From positions 78,253,396 to 78,317,395 of the forward strand of contig NC_087065.1 of NCBI RefSeq assembly GCF_963678635.1: DNA of 64,000 bases. The letters run 5' to 3'. Below are positions 13,501-26,430 of the stretch, one piece after another. Every line of letters starts with the position of its first letter. The first letter of the stretch is position 1. Source of the stretch: Symsagittifera roscoffensis (Eukaryota > Xenacoelomorpha > Acoela > Convolutidae). The position numbers and the translations under genes are program-made. Under the pieces are notes generated by a model, which worked only from the letters and a program-made list of their open reading frames with translations, had not been told where the DNA came from and searched no databases.

Positions 13501-16500
13501 TGGCTAATGAGAGCTAATAAACGGCTGACCACTTAAGATTTTACAGACGCAATCAATATGATAGAAAGTAACTAGTTGTTCGCTTGAGTTGTCTTCTTGT
13601 TGGCTAAGGAGAGCTAATAAACGGCTGACCACTTAAGATTTTATAGACGCAATCAATATGATAGAAAGTAACTAGTTGTTTGCTTGAGTTGTCTTCTTGT
13701 TGGGTAATGAGAGCTAATAAACGGCTGACCACTTAAGATTTTACAGACGCAGTCAATATGATAGAAAGTAACTAGTTGTTTGCTTGAACTGTCTTCTTGT
13801 TGGCTAATGAGAGCTAATAAACGGCTGACCACTCAAGATTTTACAGACGTAATCAATAAGATAGAAAGTAACTAGTTGTTTGCTTGAGTTGTCTTCTTGT
13901 TGGCTAATGAGAGCTTGTAAACGGCCGACCACTTAAAATTTTACAGACGCAATCAATATGATAGAAAGTAACTAGTTGTTTGCTTGAGTTGTCTTCTTGT
14001 TGGCTAATGAGAGCTAATAAACGGCTGACCACTTAAGATTTTACAGACGTAATCAATATGATAGACAGTAACTAGTTGTTTGCTTGAGTTGTCTTCTTGT
14101 TGGCTAATGAGAGCTTATAAACGGCTGACCACTTAAGATTTTACAGACGCAGTCAATATGATAGAAAGTAACTAGTTCTTGGCTTGAGTTGTCTTCTTGT
14201 TGGCTAAGGAGAGCTAATAAACGGCTGACCACCTTCAGATTTTACAGACGCAATCAATATGATAGAAAGTAACTAGTTGTTTGCTTGAGTTGTCTTCTTG
14301 TTGGCTAATGAGAGCTAATAAAAGGCTGACCACTTAAGATTTTACAGACGCAATCAATATGATAGAAAGTAACTAGTTGTTCGCTTGAGTTGTCTTCTTG
14401 TTGGCTAAGGAGAGCTAATAAACGGCTGACCACTTAAGATTTTATAGACGCAATCAATATGATAGAAAGTAACTAGTTGTTCGCTTGAGTTGTCTTCTTG
14501 TTGGCTAAAGAGAGCTAATAAACGGCTGACCACTTAAGATTTTATAGACGCAATCAATATGATAGAAAGTAACTAGTTGTTTGCTTGAGTTGTCTTCTTG
14601 TTGGGTAATGAGAGTTAATAAACGGCTGACCACTTAAGATTTTACAGACGCAGTCAATATGATAGAAAGTAACTAGTTTTTTGCTTGAACTGTCTTCTTG
14701 TTGGCTAATGAGAGCTAATAAACGGCTGACCACTCAAGATTTCACAGAGGTAATCAATAAGATAGAAAGTAACTAGTTGTTTGCTTGAGTTGTCTTCTTG
14801 TTGGCTAATGAGAGCTTGTAAACGGCTGACCACTTAAGATTTTACAGACGCAAAAAATATGATAGAAAGTAACTAGTTGTTTGCTTGAGTTGTCTTCTTG
14901 TTGGCTAATGAGAGCTAATAAACGGCTGACCACTTAAGATTTTACAGACGTAATCAATATGATAGACAGTAACTAGTTGTTTGCTTGAGTTGTCTTCTTG
15001 TTGGCTAATGAGAGCTTATAAACGGCTGACCACTTAAGATTTTACAGACGCAGTCAATATGATAGAAAGTAACTAGTTGTTGGCTTGAGTTGTCTTCTTG
15101 TTGGCTAATGAGAGCTAATAAACGGCTGACCACCTTCAGATTTTACAGACGCAATCAATATGATAGAAAGTAACTACTTGTTTGCTTGAGTCTTCCTGTT
15201 GACTAATGAGAGCTAATAAACGGCTGACCACCTTCAGATTTTACAGACGCAATCAATATGATAGAAAGTAACTAGTTGTTTGCTTGAGTTGTGTTCTTGT
15301 TGGCTAAGGAGAGCTAATAAACGACTGACCACTTAAGATTTTACAGACGCAATCAATGTGCTAGAAAGTAACTGGTTGTTGGCTTGAGTTGTCTTCTTGT
15401 TGGCTAATGAGAGCTAATAAAAGGTTGACCACTTAAGATTTTACAGACGCAATCAATATGATAGAAAGTAACTAGTTGTTCGCTTGAGTTGTCTTCTTGT
15501 TGGCTAAGGAGAGCTAATATACGGCTGACCACTTAAGATTTTATAGACGCAATCAATATGATAGAAAGTAACTAGTTGTTTGCTTGAGTTGTCTTCTTGT
15601 TGGGTAATGAGAGCTAATAAACGGCTGACCACTTAAGATTTTACAGACGCAGTCAATATGATAGAAAGTAACTAGTTGTTGGCTTGAGTTGTCTTCTTGT
15701 TGGCTAATGAGAGCTAATAAACGGCTGACCACCTTCAGATTTTACAGACGCAATCAATATGATGGAAAGTAACTACTTGTTTGCTTGAGTCTTCTTGTTG
15801 ACTAATGAGAGCTAATAAACGGCTGACCACCTTCAGATTTTACAGACGCAATTAATATGATAGAAAGTAACTAGTTGTTTGCTTGAGTTGTGTTCTTGTT
15901 GGCTAAGGAGAGCTAATAAACGACTGACCACTTAAGATTTTACAGACGCAATCAATGTGCTAGAAAGTAACTAGTTGTTGGCTTGAGTTGTCTTCTTGTT
16001 GGCTAATGAGAGCTAATAAAAAGTTGACCACTTAAGATTTTACAGACGCAATCAATATGATAGAAAGTAACTAGCTGTTCGCTTGAGTTGTCTTCTTGTT
16101 GGCTAAGGAGAGCTAATATACGGCTGACCACTTAAGATTTTATAGACGCAATCAATATGATAGAAAGTAACTAGTTGTTTGCTTGAGTTGTCTTCTTGTT
16201 GGGTAATGAGAGCTAATAAACGGCTGACCACTTAAGATTTTACAGACGCAGTCAATATGATAGAAAGTAACTAGTTTTTTGCTTGAACTGTCTTCTTGTT
16301 GGCTAATGAGAGCTAATAAACGGCTGACCACTCAAGATTTTACAGACGTAATCAATAAGATAGAAAGTAACTAGTTGTTTGCTTGAGTTGTCTTCTTGTT
16401 GGCTAATGAGAGCTTGTAAACGGCTGACCACTTAAGATTTTACAGACGCAATCAATATGATAGAAAGTAACTAGTTGTTTGCTTGAGTTGTCTTCTGGTT

Positions 16501-16925
16501 GGCTAATGAGAGCTAATAAACGGCTGACCACTTAAGATTTTACAGACGTAATCAATATGATAGACAGTAGCTAGTTGTTTGCTTGAGTTGTCTTCTTGTT
16601 GGCTAATGAGAGCTTATAAACGGCTGACCACTTAAGATTTTACAGACGCAGTCAATATGATAGAAAGTAACTAGTTGTTGGCTTGAGTTGTCTTCTTGTT
16701 GGCTAATGAGAGCTAATAAACGGCTGACCACCTTCAGATTTTACAGACGCAATCAATATGATAGAAAGTAACTAGTTGTTTGCTTGAGTCTTCTTGTTGG
16801 CTAATGAGAGCTATTAAACTGCTGACCAATCTAAGATTTTACAGACGCAATCAATATGATAGAAAGTAACTAGTTGTTTGCTTGAGTTGTCTTCTTGTTG
16901 GCTAATGAGAGCTAATAAACGGCTG
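10542..16925. repeat. Satellite A block of ~100-bp monomers with multimer HORs
   Basis: The longest nearly pure long-form block. An eight-monomer, 801-bp higher-order repeat is seen at 11519, 12320 and 13121: monomers with ATCAACATG, CAATGTGG (11651, 12452, 13253) and ACGCAGTCAAT recur in fixed order. A shortened copy follows 301 bp later at 13422. A six-monomer unit of 599 bp is marked by CAATGTGCTAG at 15354 and 15953. Apart from higher-order structure, nothing else is seen. Confidence 0.85.
12223..12322 (+). repeat. Exemplar long (100-bp) satellite A monomer
   Basis: A typical long monomer of the GAGTTGTC type: TGACC recurs 100 bp later. It carries the segment TGACCACTTAAGATTTTACA that is missing from the 78-bp form. 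Because 100 is not a multiple of three, runs of this form show no long open frames, which explains why open frames in satellite A cluster only in short-form blocks. Confidence 0.95.
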
Positions 16926-19855
16926 ACCACCTTCAAATTTTACAGACGCAATCAATATGATAGAAAGTAAATAGTTGTTTGCTTGAGTCTTTTTGTTGGC
17001 TAATGAGAGCTAATAAACGGCTGAACACCTTTAGATTTTACAGACGCAATCAATATGATAGAAAGTATCTAGTTGTTTGCTTGAGTCTTCTTGTTGGCTA
17101 ATGAGAGCTAATAAACGGCTGACCACCTTCAGATTTTACAGACGCAATCAATATGATAGAAAGTAACTAGTTGTTTGCTTTAGTCTTCTTGTTGGCTAAT
17201 GAGAGCTAATAAACGGCTGACCACTTAAGATTTTACAGACGCAATCAATATGATAGAAAGTAACTAGTTGTTTGCTTGAGTCTTGTTGTTGGCTAATGAG
17301 AGCTAATAAACGGCTGACCACCTTCAGATTTTACAGACGCAATCAGTTTGATAGAAAGTAACTAGTTGTTTGCTCGAGTTGTCTTCTTGTTGGCTAATGA
17401 GAGCTAATAAACGGCTGACCACCTTCAGATTTTACAGACGCAATCAATATGATAGAAAGTAACTAGTTGTTTGCTTTAGTCTTCTTGTTGGCTAATGAGA
17501 GCTAATAAACGGCTGACCACTTAAGATTTTACAGACGCAATCAATATGATAGAAAGTAACTAGTTGTTTGCTTTAGTCTTCTTGTTGGCTAATGAGAGCT
17601 AATAAACGGCTGACCACTTAAGATTTTACAGACGCAATCAATATGATAGAAAGTAACTAGTTGTTTGCTTGAGTCTTGTTGTTGGCTAATGAGAGCTAAT
17701 AAACGGCTGACCACCTTCAGATTTTACAGACGCAATCAATTTGATAGAAAGTAACTAGTTGTTTGCTCGAGTTGTCTTCTTGTTGGCTAATGAGAGCTAA
17801 TAAACGGCTGACCACTTAAGATTTTACAGACGCAATCAATATGATAGAAAGTAACTATTTGTTTGCTTGAGTCTTCTTGTTGGCTAATGAGAGCTGGCTA
17901 ATAAAATTAATATGATAGAAAGTAACTAGTTGTTTGCTTGAGTCTTCTTGTTGGCTAATGAGAGCTAATAAACGGCTAAAAAAATCAATATGATAGAAAG
18001 TAACTAGTTGTTTGCTTGAGTCTTCTTGTTGGCTAATGAGAGCTAATAAACGGCTAAAAAAATCAATATGATAGGAAGTAAGTAGTTGTTTGCTTGAGTT
18101 GTCTTCTTGTTGGCTAATGAGAGCTAATAAACGGCTGACCACTTAAGATTTTACAGACGCAATCAATATGATAGAAAGTAACTATTTTTTTGCTTGAGTC
18201 TTCTTGTTGGCTAATGAGAGGTAATGAACGGCTAATAAAATCAATATGATAGAAAGTAACTAGTTGTTTGCTTGAGTCTTCTTGTTTGCTAATGAGAGCT
18301 AATAAACGGCTAATAAAATCAATATGATAGAAAGTAACTAGTTGTTTGCTTGAGTCTTCTTGTTGGCTAATGAGAGCTAATAAACGGCTGACCACCTTCA
18401 AATTTTACAGACGCAATCAATATGATAGAAAGTAAATAGTTGTTTGCTTGAGTCTTTTTGTTGGCTAATGAGAGCTAATAAACGGCTGAACACCTTTAGA
18501 TTTTACAGACGCAATCAATATGATAGAAAGTATCTAGTTGTTTGCTTGAGTCTTCTTGTTGGCTAATGAGAGCTAATAAACGGCTGACCACCTTCAGAGT
18601 TTACAGACGCAATCAATATGATAGAAAGTAACTAGTTGTTTGCTTTAGTCTTCTTGTTGGCTAATGAGAGCTAATAAACGGCTGACCACTTACGATTTTA
18701 CAGACGCAATCAATATGATAGAAAGTAACTAGTTGTTTGCTTGAGTCTTGTTGTTGGCTAATGAGAGCTAATAAACGGCTGACCACCTTCAGATTTTACA
18801 GACGCAATCAGTTTGATAGAAAGTAACTAGTTGTTTGCTCGAGTTGTCTTCTTGTTGGCTAATGAGAGCTAATAAACGGCTGACCACCTTCAGATTTTAC
18901 AGACGCAATCAATATGATAGAAAGTAACTAGTTGTTTGCTTTAGTCTTCTTGTTGGCTAATGAGAGCTAATAAACGGCTGACCACTTAGGATTTTACAGA
19001 CGCAATCAATATGATAGAAAGTAACTAGTTGTTTGCTTTAGTCTTCTTGTTGGCTAATGAGAGCTAATAAACGGCTGACCACTTAAGATTTTACAGACGC
19101 AATCAATATGATAGAAAGTAACTAGTTGTTTGCTTGAGTCTTGTTGTTGGCTAATGAGAGCTATTAAACGGCTGACCACCTTCAGATTTTACAGACGCAA
19201 TCAATTTGATAGAAAGTAACTAGTTGTTTGCTTGAGTTGTCTTCTTGTTGGCTAATGAGAGCTAATAAACGGCTGACCACTTAAGATTTTACAGACGCAA
19301 TCAATATGATAGAAAGTAACTATTTGTTTGCTTGAGTCTTCTTGTTGGCTAATGAGAGCTGGCTAATAAAATTAATATGATAGAAAGTAACTAGTTGTTT
19401 GCTTGAGTCTTCTTGTTGGCTAATGAGAGCTAATAAACGGCTAAAAAAATCAATATGATAGAAAGTAACTAGTTGTTGGCTTGAGTCTTCTTGTTGGCTA
19501 ATGAGAGCTAATAAACGGCTAAAAAAATCAATATGATAGGAAGTAAGTAGTTGTTTGCTTGAGTTGTCTTCTTGTTGGCTAATGAGAGCTAATAAACGGC
19601 TGACCACTTAAGATTTTACAGACGCAATCAATATGATAGAAAGTAATTATTTTTTTGCTTGAGTCTTCTTGTTGGCTAATGAGAGGTAATAAACGGCTAA
19701 TAAAATCAATATGATAGTAAATAACTAGTTGTTTGCTTGAGTCTTCTCGTTGGCTAATGAGAGCTAATAAACGGCTAATAAAATCAATATGATAGAAAGT
19801 AACTAGTTGTTTGCTTGAGTTGTCTTCTTGTTGGCTAATGAGAGCTTGTAAACGG
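16926..19855. repeat. 1465-bp tandem duplication within satellite A
   Basis: The marker ACCACCTTCAAATTTTACAG occurs at 16926 and at 18391, exactly 1465 bp apart, and the monomer order between is the same. Each copy holds long monomers, then a short block with the odd junction GAGAGCTGGCTAATAAAAT (near 17895 and 19360), where the end of one monomer has been deleted. The paired open frames ending at 18142/19607 and 18401/19863 are products of this duplication. Confidence 0.85.
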
Positions 19856-22800
19856 CTGACCACTTAAGATTTTACAGACGCAGTTAATATGATAGAAAGT
19901 AACTAGTTGTTGGCTTGAGTTATCTTCTTGTTGGCTAATGAGAGCTAATAAACGGCTGACCACCTTCAGATTTTACAGACGCAATCAATATGATAGAAAG
20001 TAACTAGTTGTTTGATTGAGTCTTCTTGTTGGCTAATGAGAGCTAATAAACGGCTGACCAACCTAATTTTTTACAGACGCAATCAATATGATAGAAAGTA
20101 ACTAGTTGTTTGCTTGAGTTGTCTTCTTGTTGGCTAATGAGAGCTAATTAACGGCTGACCACCTTCAAATTTTACAGACGCAATCAATATGATAGAAAGT
20201 AAATAGTTGTTTGCTTGAGTCTTCCTGTTGGCCAATGAGAGCTAATAAACGGCTGACCACCTTTACATTTTACAGACGCAATCAATATGATAGAAAGTAA
20301 CTAGTTGTTTGCTTGAGTCTTCTTGTTGGCTAATGAGAGCTAATAAACGGCTGACCGCTTAAGATTTTACAGACGCAATCAATATGATAGAAAGTAACTA
20401 GTTGTTTGCTTGAGTCTTCTTGTTGGCTAATGAGAGCTAATAAACGGCTGACCACTTAAGATTTTACAGACGCAATCAATATGATAGAAAGTAACTAGTT
20501 GTTTGCTTGAGTCTTCTTGTTGGCTAATGAGAGCTAACAAACGGCTGACCACCTTCAGATTTTACAGACGCAATCAATTTGATAGAAAGTAACTAGTTGT
20601 TTGCTTGAGTCTTCTTGTTGGCTAATGAGAGCTAAAAAACGGCTGACCACTTAAGATTTTACAGACGCAATCAATATGATAGAAAGTAACTAGTTGTTTG
20701 CTTGAGTTGTCTTCTTGTTGGCTAATGAGAGCTAATAAACGGCTGACCACCTTTAGATTTTACAGACGCAACCAATACGATAGAAAGTAACTAGTTGTTT
20801 GCTTGAGTCTTCTTGTTGGCTAATGAGAGCTAATAAACGGCTGACCACTTAAGATTTCACAGACGCAACCAATATGATAGAAAGTAACTAGTTGTTTGCT
20901 TGAGTCTTCTTGTTGGCTAATGAGAGCTAACAAACGGCTGACCACCTTCAGATTTTACAGACGCAATCAATTTGATAGAAAGTAACTAGTTGTTTGCTTG
21001 AGTCTTCTTGTTGGCTAATGAGAGCTAAAAAACGGCTGACCACTTAAGATTTTACAGACGCAATCAATATGATAGAAAGTAACTAGTTGTTTGCTTGAGT
21101 TGTCTTCTTGTTGGCTAATGAGAGCTAATAAACGGCTGACCACCTTTAGATTTTACAGACTCAATCAATATGATAGAAAAAAAATATTTGTTTGCTTGAG
21201 TCTTCTTGTTGGCTAATGAGAGCTAATAAACGGCTGACCACCTTAAGATTTTACAGACGCAACCAATATGATGGAAAGTAACTAGTTGTTTGCTTGAGTC
21301 TTCTTGTTGGCTAATGAGAGCTAATAAACGGCTGACCACCTTCAGATTTTACAGACGCAATCAATTTGATAGAAAGTAACTAGTTGTTTGCTTGAGTCTT
21401 CTTGTTGGCTAATGAGAGCTAAAAAACGGCTGACCACTTAAGATTTTACAGACGCAATCAATATGATAGAAAGTAACTAGTTGTTTGCTTGAGTTGTCTT
21501 CTTGTTGGCTAATGAGAGCTAATAAACGGCTGACCACCTTTAGATTTTACAGACGCAACCAATATGATAGAAAGTAACTAGTTGTTTGCTTGAGTCTTCT
21601 TGTTGGCTAATGAGAGCTAACAAACGGCTGACCACCTTCAGATTTTACAGACGCAATCAATTTGATAGAAAGTAACTAGTTGTTTGCTTGAGTCTTCTTG
21701 TTGGCTAATGAGAGCTAAAAAAACGGCTGATCACTTAAGATTTTACAGACGCAATCAATATGATAGAAAGTAACTAGTTGTTTGCTTGAGTTGTCTTCTT
21801 GTTGGCTAATGAGAGCTAATAAACGGCTGACCACCTTTAGATTTTACAGACTCAATCAATATGATAGAAAAAAAATAGTTGTTTGCTTGAGTCTTCTTGT
21901 TGGCTAATGAGAGCTAATAAACGGCTGACCACCTTAAGATTTTACAGAAGCAACCAATATGATGGAAAGTAACTAGTTGTTTGCTTGAGTCTTCTTGTTG
22001 GCTAATGAGAGCTAATAAACGGCTGACCACCTTCAGATTTTACAGACGCAATCAATTTGATAGAAAGTACTTAGTTGTTTGCTTGAGTCTTCTTGTTGGC
22101 TAATGAGAGCTAAAAAACGGCTGACCACCTTCAGATTTTACAGACGCAATCAATTTGATAGAAAGTAACTAGTTGTTTGCTTGAGTCTTCTTGTTGGCTA
22201 ATGAGAGCTAAAAAACGGCTGACCACTTAAGATTTTACAGACGCACTCAATATGATAGAAAGTAACTATTTGTTTGCTTGAGTTGTCTTCTTGTTGGCTA
22301 ATGAGAGCTAATAAACGGCTGACCACCTTTAGATTTTACAGACTCAATCAATATGATTAAAAAAAATAGTTGTTTGCTTGAATCTTCCTGTTGGCTAATG
22401 AGAGCTAATAAACGGCTGACCACCTTTAGATTTTACAGACGCAATCAATATGATAGAAAGTAACTAGTTGTTTGCTTGAGTCTTTTTGTTGGCTAATGAG
22501 AGCTAATAAACGGCTGACCACTTAAGATTTTACAGACGCAATCAATATGATAGAAAATAACTAGTTGTTTGCTTGAGTCTTCTTGTTGGCTACTGAGAGC
22601 TAATAAACGGCTGACCACTTAAGATTTTACTGACGCAACAAAATGATAGAAAGTAACTAGTTGTTTGCTTGAGTCTTCCTGATGGCTAATGAGAGCTAAT
22701 AAACGGCTGACCAACTTCAGATTTTACAGACGCAATCAATTTGATAGAAAGTAACTAGTTGTTTGCTTGAGTCTTCTTGTTGGCTAATGAGAGCTAATAA

Positions 22801-23087
22801 ACGGCTGACCACCTTCAAATTTTACAGACGCAATCAATATGATAGAAAGTAAATAGTTGTTTGCTTGAGTCTTCTTGTTGGCTAATGAGAGCTAATAAAC
22901 GGCTGACCACCTTAAGGTTTTACACACGCAATCAATATGATAGAAAGTAACTAGTTGTTTGCTTGAGTCTTCTTGTTGGCTAATGAGAGCTAATAAACGG
23001 CTGACCACTTAAGATTTTACAGACGCAATCAATATGATAGAAAGTAACTAGTTGTTTGCTTTAGTCTTCATGTTGGCTAATGATAGC
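19856..23087. repeat. Satellite A, long-form block with ATTTGATAG variants
   Basis: Long-form monomers, mostly the GAGTCTTC (97-98 bp) type, with recurring private variants: CAATTTGATAG, AACAAACGG, GACTCAATC and an A-rich GATAGAAAAAAAAT stretch near 21170 and 21865. These recur as small multi-monomer units. No open frame of note, because these lengths are not multiples of three. Confidence 0.8.
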
Positions 23088-26000
23088 TGGCTAATAAAAT
23101 CAATATGATAGAAAGTAACTAGTTGTTTGCTTGAGTCTTCTTGTTGGCTAATGAGAGCTAATAAACGGCTAATAAAATCAATAAAATAGAAAGTAACTAG
23201 TTGTTTGCTTGAGTATTCTAGTTGGCTAATGAGAGCTAAAAAAACGGCTAAAAAAATCAATATGATAGAAAGTAACTAGTTGTTTGCTCGAGTTGTCTTC
23301 TTGTTGGCTAATGAGAGCTAATAAACGGCTGACCACTTAAGATTTTACAGACGCAATCAATATGATAGAAAGTAACTATTTATTTTCTTGAGTCTTCTTG
23401 TTGGCTAATGAGAGCTAATGAACGGCTAATAAAATCAATATGATAGTAAGTAACTAGTTGTTTGCTTGAGTCTTCTCGTTGGCTAATGAGAGCTAATAAA
23501 CGGCTAATAAAATCAATATGATAGAAAGTAACTAGTTGTTTGCTTGAGTCTTCTTGTTGACTAATGAGAGCTAATAAACGGCTAACAAAATCAATTTGAT
23601 AGAAAGTAACTAGTTGTTTTCTTGAGTCTTCTTGTTGGCTAATGAAAGCTAATAAACGGCTGACTACCTTCAGATCTTACAGACGCAATCAATATGATAG
23701 AAAAAACTAAATGTTTGCTTGAGTCTTTTTGTTGGCTAATGAGAGCTAATAAACGGCTGACCACCCTGAGATTTTACAGACGCAATCAATGTGATAGAAA
23801 GTAACTAGTTGTTTGCTTGAGTTGTCTTCTTGTTGGCTAATGAGAGCCAATAAACGGCTGACCACCTTCAAATTTTACAGACGCAATCAGTAAGACAGAA
23901 AGTAACTAGTTGTTTCCTTGAGCCTTCTTGTTGGCTAATGAGATCTAATGAACGGCTGACTACCCTAAGGTTTACAGACGCAATCAATTTGATAGAAAGT
24001 AACTAGTTGTTTGCTTGAGTCTTCTTGTTGGCTAATGAGAGTTAATAAACGGCTGACCACCTTCAGATTTTACAGACGCAATCAATATGATAGCAAGTAA
24101 CAAGTCGTTTGCTTGAGTCTTCTTGTTGGCTAATGAGAGCTAATAAACGGCTGACCACCTTCAGAATTTACAGACGCAATCAATATGATAGGAAGTAACT
24201 AGTCGTTTGCTTGAGTCTTCTTGTTGGCTAATGAGAGCTAATAAACGGCTCACCACTTATGATTTTACAGACGCAAATAAATATAATAGAAAGTAACTAG
24301 TTGTTTGCTTGAGTCTTCTTGTTGACTAATGAGAGCTAATAAACGGCTGACCACCTTCAGATTTTACAGACGCAATCAATATGATAGAAAGTAACTAGTT
24401 GTTTGCTTGAGTTGTCTTCTTGTTGGCTAAGGAGAGCTAATAAACGGCTGACCACTTAAGATTTTACAGACGCAATCAATATGATAGAAAGTAACTAGTT
24501 GTTTGCTTGAGTTGTCTTCTTGTTGGCTAATGAGAGCTAATAAACGGCTGACCAATTAAGATTTTACAGACGCAATCAATTTGATAGAAAGTAACTAGTT
24601 GTTTGCTTGAACTGTCTTCTTGTTGGCTAATGAGAGCTAATAAACGGCTGACCACCTTCAGATTTTACAGACGCAATCAATATGATAGGAAGTAACCCTT
24701 TTGTTTGCTTGAGTCTTCTTGTTGGCTAATGAGAGCTAATAAACGGCTGACCACTTAACATTTTACAGACGTAATCAATATGATAGAAAGTAACTGTGTG
24801 TTTGCTTGAGTCTTCTTGTTGGCTAATGAGAGCTAATACACGGCTAATAAAATCAATATGATAGAAAGTAACTAGTTGTTTGCTTGAGTCTTCTTGTTGG
24901 CTAATGAGAGCTAATAAACGGCTAATAAAATCAATAGGATAGAAAGTAACTAGTTGTTTGCTTGAGTCTTCTTGTTGGCTAATGAGAGCTTAAAAACGAC
25001 TAATAAATTCAATATGATAGAAAGTAACTAGTTGTTTGCTTGAGTTTTCTTGTTGGCTAATGAGAGCTAGTAAACGGCTAATAAAATCAATATGATAGAA
25101 AGTAACTAGTTGTTTGCTTGAGTCTTCTTGTTGGCTAATGAGAGCTATTAAACGGCTAATAAAAACAATATGATAGAAAGCAACTAGTTGTTTGCTTGAG
25201 TCTTCTTGTTGGCTAATGAGGGCTAATAAACGGCTATTAAAATCAATATGATAGAAAGTAACTAGTTGTTTGCTTGAGTCTTCTTGTTGGCTAATGAGAG
25301 CTAATAAACGGCTAATAAAATCAATATGATAGAAAGTAACTAGTTGTTTGCTTGAGTCTTCTTGTTGGCTAATGAGAGCTAATAAACGGCTAATAAAATC
25401 AAAATGATAGAAAGTAATTAGTTGTTTGCTTCAGTCTTCTTGTTGGCTAATGAGAGCTAAAAAACGGCTAATAAAATCAATATGATAGAAAGTAACTAGT
25501 TGTTTGCTTGACTCTTCTTGTTGGCTAATGAGAGCTAATAAACGGCTGACCACCTTCAGATTTTACAGACGCAATCAATATGATAGGGAGTAACTAGTTG
25601 TTTGCTTGAGTCTTCTTATTGGCTAATGAAAGCTAATAAACGGCTGACCACTTACAATTTTACAGACGCAAATAAATATGATAGAAGTAACTAGCTGTTT
25701 GCTTGAGTCTTCTTGTTGACTAATGAGAGCTAATAAACGGCTGACCACCTTCAGATTTTACAGACGCAATCAATATGATAGAAAGTAACTAGTTGTTTGC
25801 TTGAGTTGTCTTCTTGTTGGCTATGGAGTGCTAATAAACGGCTGACCACTTAAGATTTTACAGACGCAATCAATATGATAGAAAGTAACTAGTTGTTTGC
25901 TTGAGTTGTCTTCTTGTTGGCTAATGAGAGCTAATAAACGGCTGACCACTTAAGATTTTACAGACGCAATCAATATGATAGAAAGTAACTAGTTGTTTGC

Positions 26001-26430
26001 TTGAACTGTCTTCTTGTTTGCTAATGAGAGCTAATAAACGGCTGACGACCTTCAGATTTTACAGACGCAATCAATATGATAGAAAGTAACTAGTTGTTTG
26101 CTTGAGTTGTCTTCTTGTTGGCTAATGAGTGCTAATAAACGGCTGACCACTTAAGATTTTACAGACGCAATCAATATGATAGAAAGTAACTAGTTGTTTG
26201 CTTGAACTGTCTTCTTGTTGGCTAATGAGAGCTAATAAACGGCTGACCACCTTCAGATTTTACAGACGCAATCAATATGATAGGAAATAACTAGTTGTTT
26301 GCTTGAGTCTTCTTGTTGGCTAATGAGAGCTAATAATCGGCTGACCACTTAAGATTTTACAGACGCAATCAATATGATAGAAAGTAACTGTTTGTTTGCT
26401 TGAGTCTTCTTGTTGGCTAATGAGAGCTAA
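23088..26430. repeat. Satellite A, alternating short and long blocks
   Basis: Short-form monomers at about 23088-23650, long-form to about 24843, short-form to 25545, then long-form. The landmark CTGACTACCCTAAG occurs near 23951, and also near 6442, 33055, 33763 and 34873. The 24.8-25.5 kb short block resembles 7.2-9.1 kb and 35.7-37.4 kb. The GCTGACGACC variant occurs near 26041. Confidence 0.75.
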